In this document: piece after piece, positions 18,901 to 26,441 of the stretch
Layout: each line of letters starts with the position of its first letter
Numbering within the stretch: position 1 is the stretch's first letter
DNA from: Prosthecobacter gellanilyticus
Lineage (GTDB): Bacteria; Verrucomicrobiota; Verrucomicrobiia; Verrucomicrobiales; Verrucomicrobiaceae
Assembly (NCBI RefSeq): GCF_007992435.1
Contig: NZ_BKAG01000002.1
Coordinates: 124,001-188,000 of the forward strand
Direction of reading: 5' to 3'
Length of the DNA stretch: 64,000 nucleotides
The notes under the pieces: model-generated
Seen by the model: only the letters and a program-made list of their open reading frames with translations
Told to the model about the DNA's origin: nothing
Databases searched by the model: none
Made by a program: the position numbers and the translations under genes

Positions 18901-19404
18901 TGGTTGCGGTCTTGTGCGGGTGTCCAGACCCAGCGTGGCCGCCCACTTGCCGCCGCGGCCTGACTCGATGCGCACGGAGCCATCCAAAAAGCGCATCGTG
19001 AGGTGCTGGGCTGGATTTTGGGCGAAGTAGCGGACGCCCTTGTTTTGCGGAAGGCTGGCTTCATGATCGGTCAACGGCTGCACTGCCCGGCGCGCCGAAC
19101 CCAGCGCGGCCCAAAGTGACTCCTGTTCTGTTTTGGGGAGAGTATTCAGTGCGGTCTGCGAGTTCCCTGCGATCTGGGCAGAGTTCTTCTCTGACTCTGG
19201 GGGGACAGGGTGTGAAGCTCCCTTGTCTGTGGCTGAATGCTTCTGTTCTGGCGAAGCCAGGACAGGTTTGGTCAGCGGCGGACCGAGCTGCTCACTTGGT
19301 GTGTAGCTGGCAGTGACCGGCTGGCTCGGCTTTGTCCATCCCGCAAAAAAAGAGATCAAAGTGACAGCGGTGAGAACGAGCAGAAAGAGCGGACGCGAAC
19401 GCAT
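12931..19404 (-). CDS. Giant exported FG-GAP / Ig-like / NHL repeat surface protein
   Basis: A 2157-residue protein with an N-terminal signal or anchor (FLLVLTAVTLISFFAGW, residues 7-23). An N-terminal beta domain (to about 285) ends YPVTIDPLVGS. About 14 FG-GAP-like repeats follow (about 289-1050), each near 52 residues with the pattern FGSSVALSGDTALIGA ... GSAYVFVRNGTTWTQQAKL. Fourteen would make two seven-bladed propellers. Next are a choice-of-anchor-D-type domain (about 1055-1175), an Ig-like domain (about 1178-1369), a putative-Ig domain (about 1372-1465), NHL repeats with YVADTGNATIRKIS-type blades (about 1569-1835), and a C-terminal beta domain resembling the ends of the PPC-type proteins at 28.8 and 30.7 kb. 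An adhesin or matrix role is inference; there is no catalytic motif. Confidence 0.9.
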   Translation of the reverse strand: MRSRPLFLLVLTAVTLISFFAGWTKPSQPVTASYTPSEQLGPPLTKPVLASPEQKHSATDKGASHPVPPESEKNSAQIAGNSQTALNTLPKTEQESLWAALGSARRAVQPLTDHEASLPQNKGVRYFAQNPAQHLTMRFLDGSVRIESGRGGKWAATLGLDTRTRPQPNLTNDRVEYHHANGITEWYENRADGIEHAFKVARCPDSTSGELRVPVSLQGVQARTGEGPRTCSLTFTDTISGAPVLSYGALKVWDAQGKELAAHYETKPQGVDIVVADAGAVYPVTIDPLVGSIEAELLPPITGMGWGGTPLGQVVALSENTAIFGMENDTTVAGLATGSAYVFVRNGTAWTLQARLIADDAAYSEYFGSSVALQGDTALIGANRFGDWAPGSAYIFIRNGTTWTQQAKFTGDLDRGLFGSSVALADNTAVVGAYGEDMYKGATYIFVRSGTTWTRQAKLTANDGEEDNNFGACVALSGNTVLVGAPADDSYRGSAYAFVRSGTTWTQQTKFTAASRAMNSYFGGALAISGDTALIGAPQDASFKGSVHIFVRSGSTWSFQTQLAPTPGILTFGRAVALSGDMAWVAASNTVYVFNRSGTSWTSNATLNLTGRGMGGNMGGYLAASTNTLLIGAAYASTEAGPGAGSAYVFTRNGSAWNEEASISLGDNSSDNTFGTSLVMSGEMAVIGAQQDSTAAGSRTGSVHVMVRNGTTWTRQAMLNADDASEGLEFGNAVAISGDSIIVGACWADLTIGWLRQGAGCAYVFTRTGTTWSQQAKLIASDASDDDLFGSSVAISGDTALIGAERGDVNSTGTAYVFVRNGSVWSQQTRLMSNSSTPYSGFGHTVALFSPDVALVGRSHEDTPAGTRTGCVYMFTRSGSTWGLNGKITASDAAANDYFGGLIALSDNTLLISAGGDQGVGSLCDGSVYVFVHNGALWTEQAKLNVAKDPRNSYFGGALAISGDIAVVGNSSYDLGDLSVAGIVRVFTREGSIWTQQPSLNPDVPLEWSYFGASVAVSGNTVMAGRPYEDLPASSSQNASSNRGSVFVFRLASPRPKISLSGNGRTIATGDTTPSSSDDTHFGLTPVGSGLVTHTFTITNPGTGELALTGTPYVSVEGSNAFRVMQQPASGTLPPGGTQTFQLRFYPTTGGAHTAVVKISSNDEEVSALTMTVSGGRAVAPSIITQPLSQLVPLGAPASLSVVAGGYPTPPVQWKKDVTMILGAIHNPFVIPVTKAADVGIYSVVVAPYSASPPTSESVYLGLVTQSPGTQVLKTGGALKLACTAIAPKTPGVKLTYRWQRGEAALSDGTMINGAVVKGAADTVLTLTKIGVEDAGIYTCLVTMETPGIPATHANAPKTTNGNTTVHVVGGVPDVDAIPAATISVSQPVNMTITATNFPTGFSVSGLPAGLKFDGKTGRLTGKPTSPSKKDKNGAYTPNKLSFKASNPVGTSTAEDFYLTIQELDPGAIGTFNGIVARSAHSNFGMGGHLQITVASTGIVSGSATLAGQKHSILGSLDASTDSDPTGELIIKRSPASLGDLKLTLSIDTEKDLLQGTIEDPQFKMLEGSIDLGDPNEPGLMDGAVDAARFDSPSGIALRPDASGYIADTGNHVIRLVNSVTQEVSTYAGSGVVGFVDGDGEAASFNSPEGLALDTAGNLYVADTGNATIRKISPAGTVTTFAGTAGQFGSTDGIGTSARFSQPCALCLDPAGNLYVADRGNHLIRKITPTSVVTTLAGKANAPGHKDGSGAGAQFKAPGGITYDPLLKALFVADTQNRVIRKVTLAGATTTYAGSPGVSGDDDGLFANVRFMAPVGITSLGDGRLVVADTLLVQLNPNGTAGTVSESLPGLNQTGHPVALACNANEQSLIVVHDTLHAVFGYEPGEPLGDGLVEARRNTWSNASLVPPQLQGAYNAAIETTAAVGDVEYPQGDGYAQVSVDKMGVAKWTGVAADGSTFTFSTFMAANHSIPLHAMLYKNTGSLQGECLVNDTTLDIINVSTLAFDWNKIAQPLASTDRSYKTGFLRHALHLRGGKYTPNNVFGYLGLAGASANMQLTFSASRIPQFLQPFILTAPNTVSVGSPVNSLTLKLDPKTGTFTGSFKESTAGVTVPFAGMLIDYEAGPVRRGHGHYLIPDSASNTSPIQSQRVRLERVVAP

Positions 19405-19633
19405 GTGAAAAGAGGCGGGAGAAATCTTTGGCCCTCCACACCCGAGGATGTGTGCAAGGCGTGACTAGGTAACCGGACGAATATTTTGAAGTGAAAAAAA
19501 TGGCAGATCACCCGGCGTGTGAACAGGCAAATGTTCGCCTTTTGTGGATGGGCCGGGCAGGCTCAGCTCCCCAGTTCCTGCCGATATCGACATGTTCGCC
19601 ACCCCTATCTCCGATTTTAATCAGACCGGTGGC

Positions 19634-19708
19634 TGGTGCGCCCGTCAGGAATCGAACCTGAATCTGCGGCTTCGGAGACCACCATTCTATCCGTTGAACT
19701 ACGGGCGC
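19634..19708 (-). tRNA. tRNA-Arg (anticodon CCG)
   Basis: The leftward strand gives the acceptor stem GCGCCCG/CGGGCGC, a D-arm GTTC...GAAT, the anticodon loop CTCCGAA (anticodon CCG, reading CGG), a T-arm with GGTTCGATTCC, discriminator A, and an encoded CCA end (19634-19636). The anticodon stem contains two G-U pairs. It lies alone between the giant surface gene and gdhA. Confidence 0.95.
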
Positions 19709-19854
19709 GGCACTCAGCGGGGCGTTTTTCGCATGGTCAGGGGGCGTCGGCAAGCAGGATTCTGCCTTCCCCAGGGCCGAGAATGCCTTTTGTTTCAAAT
19801 TCGAGCATCGCTTTCCGAATTGTATCTCAGTAAAGTCGGCTCTCTCGCACTCCC

Positions 19855-21117
19855 ATGAACCTGCACCTCTACGACTCTCCTATCTTCCGCATGGCCTGCC
19901 AGCAGTTTGATCTGGTGGCTGACTTCATGAACATCCCCGAAGCGGCCCGTGACCGCCTCAAGATGCCCAAGCGCGCGCTCGCAGTGTCCGTGCCCATCCG
20001 CATGGATGACGGTCGCGTGGAGGTCTTCATGGGCTATCGAGTGCAGCATCACCTCACGCTCGGACCCACGAAGGGCGGCATTCGTTTTCACCCGGATGTG
20101 ACCATCGGCGAGGTCGCCGCTCTAGCCATGTGGATGAGCTGGAAGTGCGCTCTGGTAGGCCTGCCTTATGGCGGTGCCAAAGGTGGCGTGACCTGTGATC
20201 CTCGTTCTCTTTCCACCGGTGAACTGGAGCGCCTGACACGTCGATACACGCAGGAGCTCATCCCCGTTCTCGGGCCGCAGGTGGACATTCCGGCGCCGGA
20301 TGTGGGCACGAATGAGCAGGTCATGGCCTGGATCATGGACACCTACTCTCTACAGATGGGACATGCCGTGCCTGGCGTGGTCACCGGGAAACCGGTGCTG
20401 CTTGGTGGCTCGCTGGGCCGCAAGGAAGCCACGGGCCGCGGTGTGGCCTACCTCGTCTCTCGTGCCATGGATACCCTGAACATTCAGGCGCAGGGTGCGA
20501 CAGCGGTCATCCAAGGTTATGGCAATGTTGGTTCGGTCGCGGCGATCTCGATGGCGAAGCAGGGGATCAAGATCATCGCCGTGAGTGATGCCTTTGGCGG
20601 CATCTACAATGCGAACGGTCTGGACCTGAATGCCCTCAATGAATACGTGGCCAAAACACGGGGCGTGGTTGGCTTCCCCGAAGCAGAACCCATCACCAAC
20701 GAGCAGCTTCTGCTGACGCCCTGTGACATTCTGGTGCCGGCAGCTTTGGAGCGTCAGATCACTGGCGAGAACGCCGCGCAGATCCAATGCCGCATCATCG
20801 CCGAAGGTGCGAACGGCCCCACCACTCCTGAAGCGGATGCCATCCTGGCCAAGAGACCGGAGATCTTTGTGATCCCTGACATCCTCTGCAACAGCGGTGG
20901 TGTCATCGCCTCCTACTTCGAGTGGGTGCAGGACCTGCAGAGCTTCTTCTGGAGCGAGGGCGAAGTCATGGACAAGCTCTTCCGCCTGCTGGAGCAGTCC
21001 TACATCCAGACCCTCAATCATGCGAAGAAGAACAGCATCTCCATGCGCTTCGCCGCCCTGAGCCTCGGCATCAAGCGCGTGCATGAGGCGAAGGCACTGC
21101 GCGGTTTGTATCCGTAA
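19855..21117 (+). CDS. gdhA: Glu/Leu/Phe/Val-family glutamate dehydrogenase
   Basis: This 420-residue cytosolic enzyme interconverts glutamate with 2-oxoglutarate and ammonia. The substrate domain has YRVQHHLTLGPTKGGIRFH (about residues 61-79) and LPYGGAKGGV, with the catalytic Lys at 109; TNEQVMAWIMDTYS also belongs to this region. The NAD(P) domain follows with VIQGYGNVGSVAA (GxGxxG). The length matches the short hexameric class (about 420 residues). It could in principle be a leucine or other amino-acid dehydrogenase, but length and motifs favour glutamate. The ATG at 19855 has a pyrimidine-rich leader (CTCTCGCACTCCC) and no Shine-Dalgarno. Confidence 0.92.
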   Translation: MNLHLYDSPIFRMACQQFDLVADFMNIPEAARDRLKMPKRALAVSVPIRMDDGRVEVFMGYRVQHHLTLGPTKGGIRFHPDVTIGEVAALAMWMSWKCALVGLPYGGAKGGVTCDPRSLSTGELERLTRRYTQELIPVLGPQVDIPAPDVGTNEQVMAWIMDTYSLQMGHAVPGVVTGKPVLLGGSLGRKEATGRGVAYLVSRAMDTLNIQAQGATAVIQGYGNVGSVAAISMAKQGIKIIAVSDAFGGIYNANGLDLNALNEYVAKTRGVVGFPEAEPITNEQLLLTPCDILVPAALERQITGENAAQIQCRIIAEGANGPTTPEADAILAKRPEIFVIPDILCNSGGVIASYFEWVQDLQSFFWSEGEVMDKLFRLLEQSYIQTLNHAKKNSISMRFAALSLGIKRVHEAKALRGLYP

Positions 21118-21127
21118 GTTTTTGACG

Positions 21128-21661
21128 ATGCGTCAGGTTCCTGAAAACGAGTTCTCCGGCCCGGCTTTGACCGAGGGCGGCGGCTTGTTGCACACTCCTG
21201 CAACGTTGAGCATTGGGCAGCCGATCGAATGGGAATCCTACATGGAAGACGGATTGGGTCCGGCCAAGATGGCGGTGTTTGAGATGGCAAAGGGTTCGTA
21301 TTTTTCTATCCAGTATGTCGAGCTTGGCCCGAAAGATGCCCTGATCTTTTATGTGATGAGGGGCGACGTTGCCCAGCACGCGGATGATGTCTTAATGGCG
21401 CTCGGCCTAACCAGCAGAGATCTTGGCTGGCTTGCGGATGGAGTTCAGCTTAAGCCGGTGCATCTGATAAGGCAGGATGACAACGGCGTTCAGTTTCATG
21501 CGGGCGATTTTCCATGTCGGGCGGATGCTGAAGCTGCGATCGTCCGACTGGCCGCTGGAGCTCACAAGCAAGCCTACTTTGTCGAGCCAATCACGGGCAA
21601 AGGGCCGTCATTACGCTTCTCCGATGACTTTCGCAGTCCGCCGTCGATAGTGCCTGAATGA
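21128..21661 (+). CDS. Hypothetical cytosolic protein
   Basis: This 177-residue protein starts MRQVPENEFSGPALTEGG, 10 bases after gdhA. There is no signal peptide, membrane segment or known motif. It is mixed and acidic, with mid-protein PKDALIFYVMRGDVAQHADD and a C-terminal KQAYFVEPITGKGPSLRF. Its codons look less GC-biased than its neighbours (e.g. TTA and GTT use), hinting at recent acquisition, but I could not quantify this. Size and style recall polymorphic-toxin immunity proteins, but no toxin is adjacent. Function unknown. Confidence 0.6.
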   Translation: MRQVPENEFSGPALTEGGGLLHTPATLSIGQPIEWESYMEDGLGPAKMAVFEMAKGSYFSIQYVELGPKDALIFYVMRGDVAQHADDVLMALGLTSRDLGWLADGVQLKPVHLIRQDDNGVQFHAGDFPCRADAEAAIVRLAAGAHKQAYFVEPITGKGPSLRFSDDFRSPPSIVPE

Positions 21662-21677
21662 GTTCTGTTGGAGTCTA

Positions 21678-23030
21678 TCACTTCCCAATACAAAAGCTCG
21701 AGAAGATCACATCCAACACCTCTTCCACATCCACCACGCCCACGACCTCGCCAAGTGCTTGAAGCCCTTCACGCAGATCGAGGGCGATGTATTCCGGAGC
21801 CTGACCAGCATTCAGTGCCGCCTTCGCCGCGGTAATGTGTGCGGCCACACGCTCAAAACACACCTGATGGCGTGAGTTGATGGCCACGGGATGCTCGCTC
21901 ATGAGCGGGCCGGAGTGCAGCACGAGCTCGCGGATGGCCTCGCGCAGAGCTTCCACGCCAGTGCCAGCTTCACAGGAAAGACGCACCGCCTCCCCAGGCC
22001 AGCCGGGAGCCACGCCGAGATCCGCTTTATTCAGCAGCAGGATGCGCCGCTTCTCAGCACCTTCTGGAAGCTCCACACGATGTGTTTGCGCCGGGGGCAG
22101 GGAAGCATCCACCACCTCCAAGATGAGATCGGCACGCTCGAGTTCACGGCGCGTGCGCTCCATGCCGACTTTCTCAATGCCATCGCTCGAATGCTCACGG
22201 AGTCCCGCAGTGTCCACCAGCCGCAGCGGGATGCCGTGGACCTGGATGACTTCCTCGATGGTGTCACGCGTGGTGCCTGCGGTCGGGCTGACGATGGCAC
22301 GCTCAAAGCCTAACAAAACATTCAGCAGGCTGGACTTGCCCACGTTCGGCTCGCCGCAGATCACCGTGCGCGCACCATGACGGAGGATGCGGCCTTGCTC
22401 GCCGGTATCGATGAGGCGCCGGGCCCGTATGAGGACCTCGTCCATACGGGCGATCAGTGCCGCGCCGGTATCCGGCGAGATGTCCTCCTCCGGGAAATCA
22501 ATGTAGGCCTCCACATGCGCGAGCACGGGAATGAGCACCTCTTTCAGAGCGAGAGCTTCCTTGCCAATGGCTCCGCCTAACTGCTCATGCGCAGCCCGTA
22601 GGGCCAAAGTACTCTGCGCCTGGATCAAATCCATCACGGCCTCAGCCTGGGTGAGATCCATCTTGCCATTCAAAAAGGCACGCTGCGTGAACTCGCCCGG
22701 CCCTGCGGCCCTTACGCCAGCCGCCAGCACGGCCTCGTAGACTTTTTGGGTCACCAGCAAGCCACCGTGCCCATGATACTCCACCACATCCTCACCGGTG
22801 TAGCTGGCAGGACCCCGGAAGCAGATGAGCAGTCCATCGTCCAGCGTGATGCCATCCGCAGTCTTCGCCGAGGCCCGATGTGCCATGCGCGGTGTTAGCT
22901 CCGTCGCGGGAGCCCTGCCGGCAAAAACCTTTGCCGCCACCTTCAGCGCTTCCGGCCCGGAAATGCGCAGCACCGCCAGCGCCGCCTCCCCAAGAGCCGT
23001 CGAAATCGCCGCGATAGTGTCATGCATCAT
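21678..23030 (-). CDS. mnmE: tRNA uridine-5-carboxymethylaminomethyl modification GTPase MnmE
   Basis: This 450-residue protein works with MnmG to modify U34 of certain tRNAs. The N-terminal folate-binding domain opens DTIAAISTALGEAALAVLRISG. The helical domain contains the G domain, with P-loop GEPNVGKSSLLN (near residue 226), TAGTTRDTIEE (switch I/G2), DTAGLRE (G3) and LNKADLG (G4). The C-terminal CIGK supplies the Cys conserved in MnmE. The length is normal. mnmG is not in the window. A GAGGG just before the start makes this one of the few genes with a Shine-Dalgarno-like leader. Confidence 0.97.
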   Translation of the reverse strand: MMHDTIAAISTALGEAALAVLRISGPEALKVAAKVFAGRAPATELTPRMAHRASAKTADGITLDDGLLICFRGPASYTGEDVVEYHGHGGLLVTQKVYEAVLAAGVRAAGPGEFTQRAFLNGKMDLTQAEAVMDLIQAQSTLALRAAHEQLGGAIGKEALALKEVLIPVLAHVEAYIDFPEEDISPDTGAALIARMDEVLIRARRLIDTGEQGRILRHGARTVICGEPNVGKSSLLNVLLGFERAIVSPTAGTTRDTIEEVIQVHGIPLRLVDTAGLREHSSDGIEKVGMERTRRELERADLILEVVDASLPPAQTHRVELPEGAEKRRILLLNKADLGVAPGWPGEAVRLSCEAGTGVEALREAIRELVLHSGPLMSEHPVAINSRHQVCFERVAAHITAAKAALNAGQAPEYIALDLREGLQALGEVVGVVDVEEVLDVIFSSFCIGK

Positions 23031-23131
23031 CCCTCACGCCATAGCCAGTGGCGGCCCGGGATCAAAGGGAGATGCCACAATCCTCCATCCATCTGTGCCC
23101 TCTGCGCTATCTGCGGTTAAAAATTCCCCCC

Positions 23132-24019
23132 TCACTGATTCGCCCGGCTGCGATGCTCGCTCGGCCGCCAGCCGATCCACTTCTTGAACGTGTTGCTGAA
23201 CACAAACGGGTTTTGATACCCCACCGTGTGCGAGACCGTCTCGATCTTCAGATTCGTGGTGGAGAGCAGTTCGCAGGCCTTGCGCATGCGCAGCCAGGTC
23301 ACGTGGTGCATGGGCGTGCGCCCCAGGGCGCGGCGGCAGAGGCGGCGCAGATGCTCCGCGCTGACATGCGCCTGGTGGGCCAGTTCATCCAGGGTCCAGT
23401 CCCGGCCCACATCAGCAGCCACCATCTCCCAGAGGCGCCACAGGCGATCGTCCTGCTGCCAAGGCTGGGCAAAGCGCTCGATGTAGTTCTGGATCAACTC
23501 GACCCAGTGAAACATGGCGGAAGGTTTTGATTCATGACCCGCTTCTTCGATCAACCCCTCGATCGCTGAATACAAAGGTGCTCCCAGAAAGGACGCCATC
23601 AGTGGCGAGCTGCTGTTCAGGATCGGTTGTTGTCCCGGTTGCTGCTCATAGCGAACCCAGCAGCAGCGCCAGGGTTTGCCCTTCACCGCTTCAAAGGCGT
23701 TCACCATGAAAGGGGGAAGCGCCACCGCCATGCCCGCACCGCATTTTTGCCAGCGACCATCCACCAGCACTCGCCCCTCACCGCTCACGCAGGCCAGGAA
23801 ATACAGGCCGCTCTGGTGCATCCGCACAATTCGATAGGGCGCATGCGCCGTCATGGTTCCAGCGTGGCAGATGCGATGGGTCTTCAGCGTCCCACACACA
23901 GGCGCGCCACGGATCCAGGGGCGGTTGTCTGAGGCACTCACCCGCACCACGCGATACTCCGTGTCCGTGCCGAGGGTGTGGGTTTCAGATAGTTCCTGGA
24001 TGGCAGTGGACGCGTGCAT
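23132..24019 (-). CDS. AraC-family transcriptional regulator
   Basis: This 295-residue protein has an N-terminal cupin-like sensing domain (MHQSGLYFLACVSGEGRVLVDG...GMAVALPPFMVNAF). Its C-terminal AraC/XylS DNA-binding domain has two helix-turn-helix motifs: LDELAHQAHVSAEHLRRLCRRALG, and IETVSHTVGYQNPFVFSNTFKKWIGWRPSEHR. Such proteins usually respond to sugars or related metabolites. It is transcribed away from the TIM-barrel gene at 24129, with an array of 10-bp repeats between them, so that gene is a plausible target. Confidence 0.9.
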   Translation of the reverse strand: MHASTAIQELSETHTLGTDTEYRVVRVSASDNRPWIRGAPVCGTLKTHRICHAGTMTAHAPYRIVRMHQSGLYFLACVSGEGRVLVDGRWQKCGAGMAVALPPFMVNAFEAVKGKPWRCCWVRYEQQPGQQPILNSSSPLMASFLGAPLYSAIEGLIEEAGHESKPSAMFHWVELIQNYIERFAQPWQQDDRLWRLWEMVAADVGRDWTLDELAHQAHVSAEHLRRLCRRALGRTPMHHVTWLRMRKACELLSTTNLKIETVSHTVGYQNPFVFSNTFKKWIGWRPSEHRSRANQ

Positions 24020-24027
24020 GGAAGGCA

Positions 24028-24120
24028 GTTTGCGGTTGTTTAGACTTGTTGGCCCTGATGAACCGTGGATTCAATCCACTCTCATCCACCGTCAACTATC
24101 GTAAACCACTGTCAACCCAA
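24028..24120. repeat. Inverted arrays of 10-bp repeats in a divergent promoter region
   Basis: Units related to CCGTCAACTA run in tandem at 24089-24118 (CCGTCAACTA, TCGTAAACCA, CTGTCAACCC). Opposite-orientation units (GCGGTTGTTT, then a degenerate AGACTTGTTG) lie at about 24033-24052. Unit length, consensus and inverted layout match the array at 46781-46880. It occupies almost the whole gap between the AraC gene and the TIM-barrel gene. Confidence 0.65.
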
Positions 24121-24128
24121 CCACTGCC

Positions 24129-24989
24129 ATGCCCAATCCCTGGACCGGAATCGGAAATCCCTACACGAAGCAGGAAGTCGTCGACCGCCTGAAGGCCACG
24201 CTGGCAAAGGGCGAGCCCATCATCGCCGCAGGAGCAGGCACGGGCATCAGCGCCAAGTTCATTGAGAAGGGCGGCGCGGACCTCATCATCATCTACAATA
24301 GCGGTCGCTTCCGCATGATGGGCCACGGTTCCACCTGCGGCCTCATGGCTTATGGTGATGCGAATGCCATCGCCATGGAGATCGGCGAGTATGAGGTGCT
24401 TCCCGTCGTCAAAGAGATCCCGGTCGTCTGTGGCGTGCATGCCACGGATCCCCGCCGCCGCATGTGGCACTGGCTGGGCCGCGTGAAGGAAATGGGCTTC
24501 TCGGGCGTGAACAATTTCCCCACCCACACCATCGTGGACGGCCACTTCCGTGGCGTGCTGGAAGAGACCGGCATGAGCGTGGAAAAGGAGTTTGAGATGG
24601 TCGGTCTGGCCACACGCATGGACCTCTTCAGCATCGTCTACGTGGCCACTCCTGAGGAAGCCATCAAGATGGCGAAGAATGGCGCGGATGCCGTGATCGC
24701 TCACGTCGGCACCACTGTCGGTGGCAGCATCGGCGTGGTGAATGCCGTGGTCGATTGGGATCACACCGTCAAGGTCTCGCAGGACATCATCGATGCCGCG
24801 AAGAGCGTGAACCCAAACATCTTTACCCTCACTCACGGCGGCCCCATCAACACTCCGAAGGATGTCGAGTACATCCTGAGCAAGACCACCGCTGACGGCT
24901 TCGTCGGAGCCTCCAGCCTTGAGCGCATGGGCGTGGAAGACTCGCTCACCACGCTCACCCGTGAGTTCAAGAAGGTGCCAAAGCCCTAA
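24129..24989 (+). CDS. Phosphoenolpyruvate hydrolase / TIM-barrel signal-transduction family protein
   Basis: This 286-residue single-domain TIM barrel belongs to the family annotated as PEP_hydrolase (PF09370). Visible hallmarks are IIAAGAGTGISAKFIEKGGADLIIIYNSGRFRMMG, VCGVHATDPRR, GVNNFPT, and HVGTTVGGSIG near the C-terminus. The family is often found fused to, or beside, a Tm-1-like (UPF0261) ATP-binding protein; none is visible here. Enzymatic activity is poorly established, so the family name should be taken cautiously. Neighbours suggest control by the divergent AraC protein. The ATG at 24129 directly follows the repeat array. Confidence 0.87.
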   Translation: MPNPWTGIGNPYTKQEVVDRLKATLAKGEPIIAAGAGTGISAKFIEKGGADLIIIYNSGRFRMMGHGSTCGLMAYGDANAIAMEIGEYEVLPVVKEIPVVCGVHATDPRRRMWHWLGRVKEMGFSGVNNFPTHTIVDGHFRGVLEETGMSVEKEFEMVGLATRMDLFSIVYVATPEEAIKMAKNGADAVIAHVGTTVGGSIGVVNAVVDWDHTVKVSQDIIDAAKSVNPNIFTLTHGGPINTPKDVEYILSKTTADGFVGASSLERMGVEDSLTTLTREFKKVPKP

Positions 24990-24995
24990 CTCATG

Positions 24996-25026
24996 ATGCT
25001 TGAGTTTCCCAGCGAGGCTCAAGCAT
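24996..25026. terminator. Hairpin between convergent genes
   Basis: ATGCTTGAG (24996-25004) pairs with CTCAAGCAT (25018-25026) around a 13-base loop. It overlaps the stop codon of the leftward NamZ-like gene. It has no clear U-run, so termination is uncertain. Confidence 0.4.
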
Positions 25027-26275
25027 ACATCAGATGCCTCTGCCGTGAGTTCCGGAAGGAACTCGTGTAGCCTGACCAGCCTGCAATGATGCGGCTGGCG
25101 GGCACACCTCGGCGGAGGTTTTGATACAGCGAGTCACTGCCCGCGACCTTGTGGAAGAGATTCAGCTTGTCACCGCTCATGCGGGCCAGCGCGCGACCAT
25201 TCGTGAGGCGGTTCAGCACCTCCAGCATGCGCACATCCAGCGCGGTGAGATCCGTCGCCGCCTGTGGATGAATGCTCAGCTTCACGCCACCGAAGCCATT
25301 TCTTGAGTAAGGCGAGAAGCTCACGCCACTGGCCCCAAAGCCCTGGCACGCCGCCGCCATCGACTGTGCGTTCACACCACTGCCACCGGCATAACCAAAA
25401 GGATTGTCAGTGCCAATGCCGATGTCCACCGCTGCCGCTCCACCGAGGATGCCCGTGGCCACATAGTAGAAGGGCGACATGACATGCGGAATGTTAGGCG
25501 ATGTCGCGTGCCAGCGCAGGCCCGTGTTGGCCCAGGTCATGTTACGCGTCCAGCCCTGCATCTTCACCACGGTCATCTTGGGGGCACGGCTGATCCAGCC
25601 ATGCGCGGCCGTCATCATCGCCAGTTCGCCCACTGTCATGCCGTGAACATAGGGAATCGGGATCTGGCTGACAAAGGACTTCCAGCGCGACTCCACCGGC
25701 GGCCCCTCCACACGCCAGCCACCCATCGGATTCGGACGATCCAGCACCACGAAGAACTTGCCTTGCTCAGCCGCGGCCTCCATCGCCACCACCATGGTGC
25801 TGATGTAAGTATAACTGCGGCAGCCGATGTCCTGCACGTCAAACACCAGCACATCAATGCCCGCCAGTTGCTGCGCTGTTGGCTTGCGAGTCGGGCCATA
25901 CAGCGAGTGCACGATCAAGCCCGTCACCGGATCACGCCGCGTGGCGATGTGCTTGCCCGCGCCCACGGTGCCATCGATGCCATGCTCCGGCCCATACAGG
26001 GCCACCAAACCCGGCCCAAGCGCCCGCTTCATCGCCACTCGCGTCAGCTCACCACGACTCGTATAGGCTGTGTGATTGGTGATCAAACCCACACGCTTGC
26101 CTCGCAGCAGGTCAAACCCACGCGCCGCGAGCATGTCGATCCCGAGCATGAAGGGCCCCGTTTGCGGAGCCTGCGCCATTGGCTGCTGCATCTGCTGCAG
26201 GGCCGGGGGCATCATCTGGCAGCCGGTCAGCGCAGCAGCGCTGGAAGAGAGGAGAAAAGAGCGGCGGGTGAGCAT
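25019..26275 (-). CDS. DUF1343 (NamZ-like exo-beta-N-acetylmuramidase) Tat lipoprotein
   Basis: About 418 residues. The N-terminus TRRSFLLSSSAAALTGC combines a twin-arginine motif (R4-R5) with a lipobox whose Cys is residue 19, predicting a Tat-exported lipoprotein. The body is a DUF1343 domain: KRVGLITNHTAYTSRGE, ALYGPEHGIDGTVGAG, VFDVQDIGCRSYTYISTM, and VVLDRPNPMGG with the family Asp and Arg. Characterised members (NamZ, GH171) release N-acetylmuramic acid from the non-reducing ends of peptidoglycan fragments, so a wall-recycling role is likely. The frame extends to 26320, but ATG 26275 gives a proper signal. It is divergent from the DUF58 gene. Confidence 0.88.
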   Translation of the reverse strand: MLTRRSFLLSSSAAALTGCQMMPPALQQMQQPMAQAPQTGPFMLGIDMLAARGFDLLRGKRVGLITNHTAYTSRGELTRVAMKRALGPGLVALYGPEHGIDGTVGAGKHIATRRDPVTGLIVHSLYGPTRKPTAQQLAGIDVLVFDVQDIGCRSYTYISTMVVAMEAAAEQGKFFVVLDRPNPMGGWRVEGPPVESRWKSFVSQIPIPYVHGMTVGELAMMTAAHGWISRAPKMTVVKMQGWTRNMTWANTGLRWHATSPNIPHVMSPFYYVATGILGGAAAVDIGIGTDNPFGYAGGSGVNAQSMAAACQGFGASGVSFSPYSRNGFGGVKLSIHPQAATDLTALDVRMLEVLNRLTNGRALARMSGDKLNLFHKVAGSDSLYQNLRRGVPASRIIAGWSGYTSSFRNSRQRHLMYA

Positions 26276-26441
26276 AGGCAGACGTGTGGTTCTTTTCGTG
26301 GTGGGAGCGGGGATGGTCAAGAGTTCAAAGCCTCACAGAGTCATGCTTGAGAAGTATGCACGTCACCTTCTTGACCCTGGTCTCCGCAAAGCCCTGTTCT
26401 TTCGACTGGCATTTTTTCTGCGAACCGCTTTCTCTGTGCCC

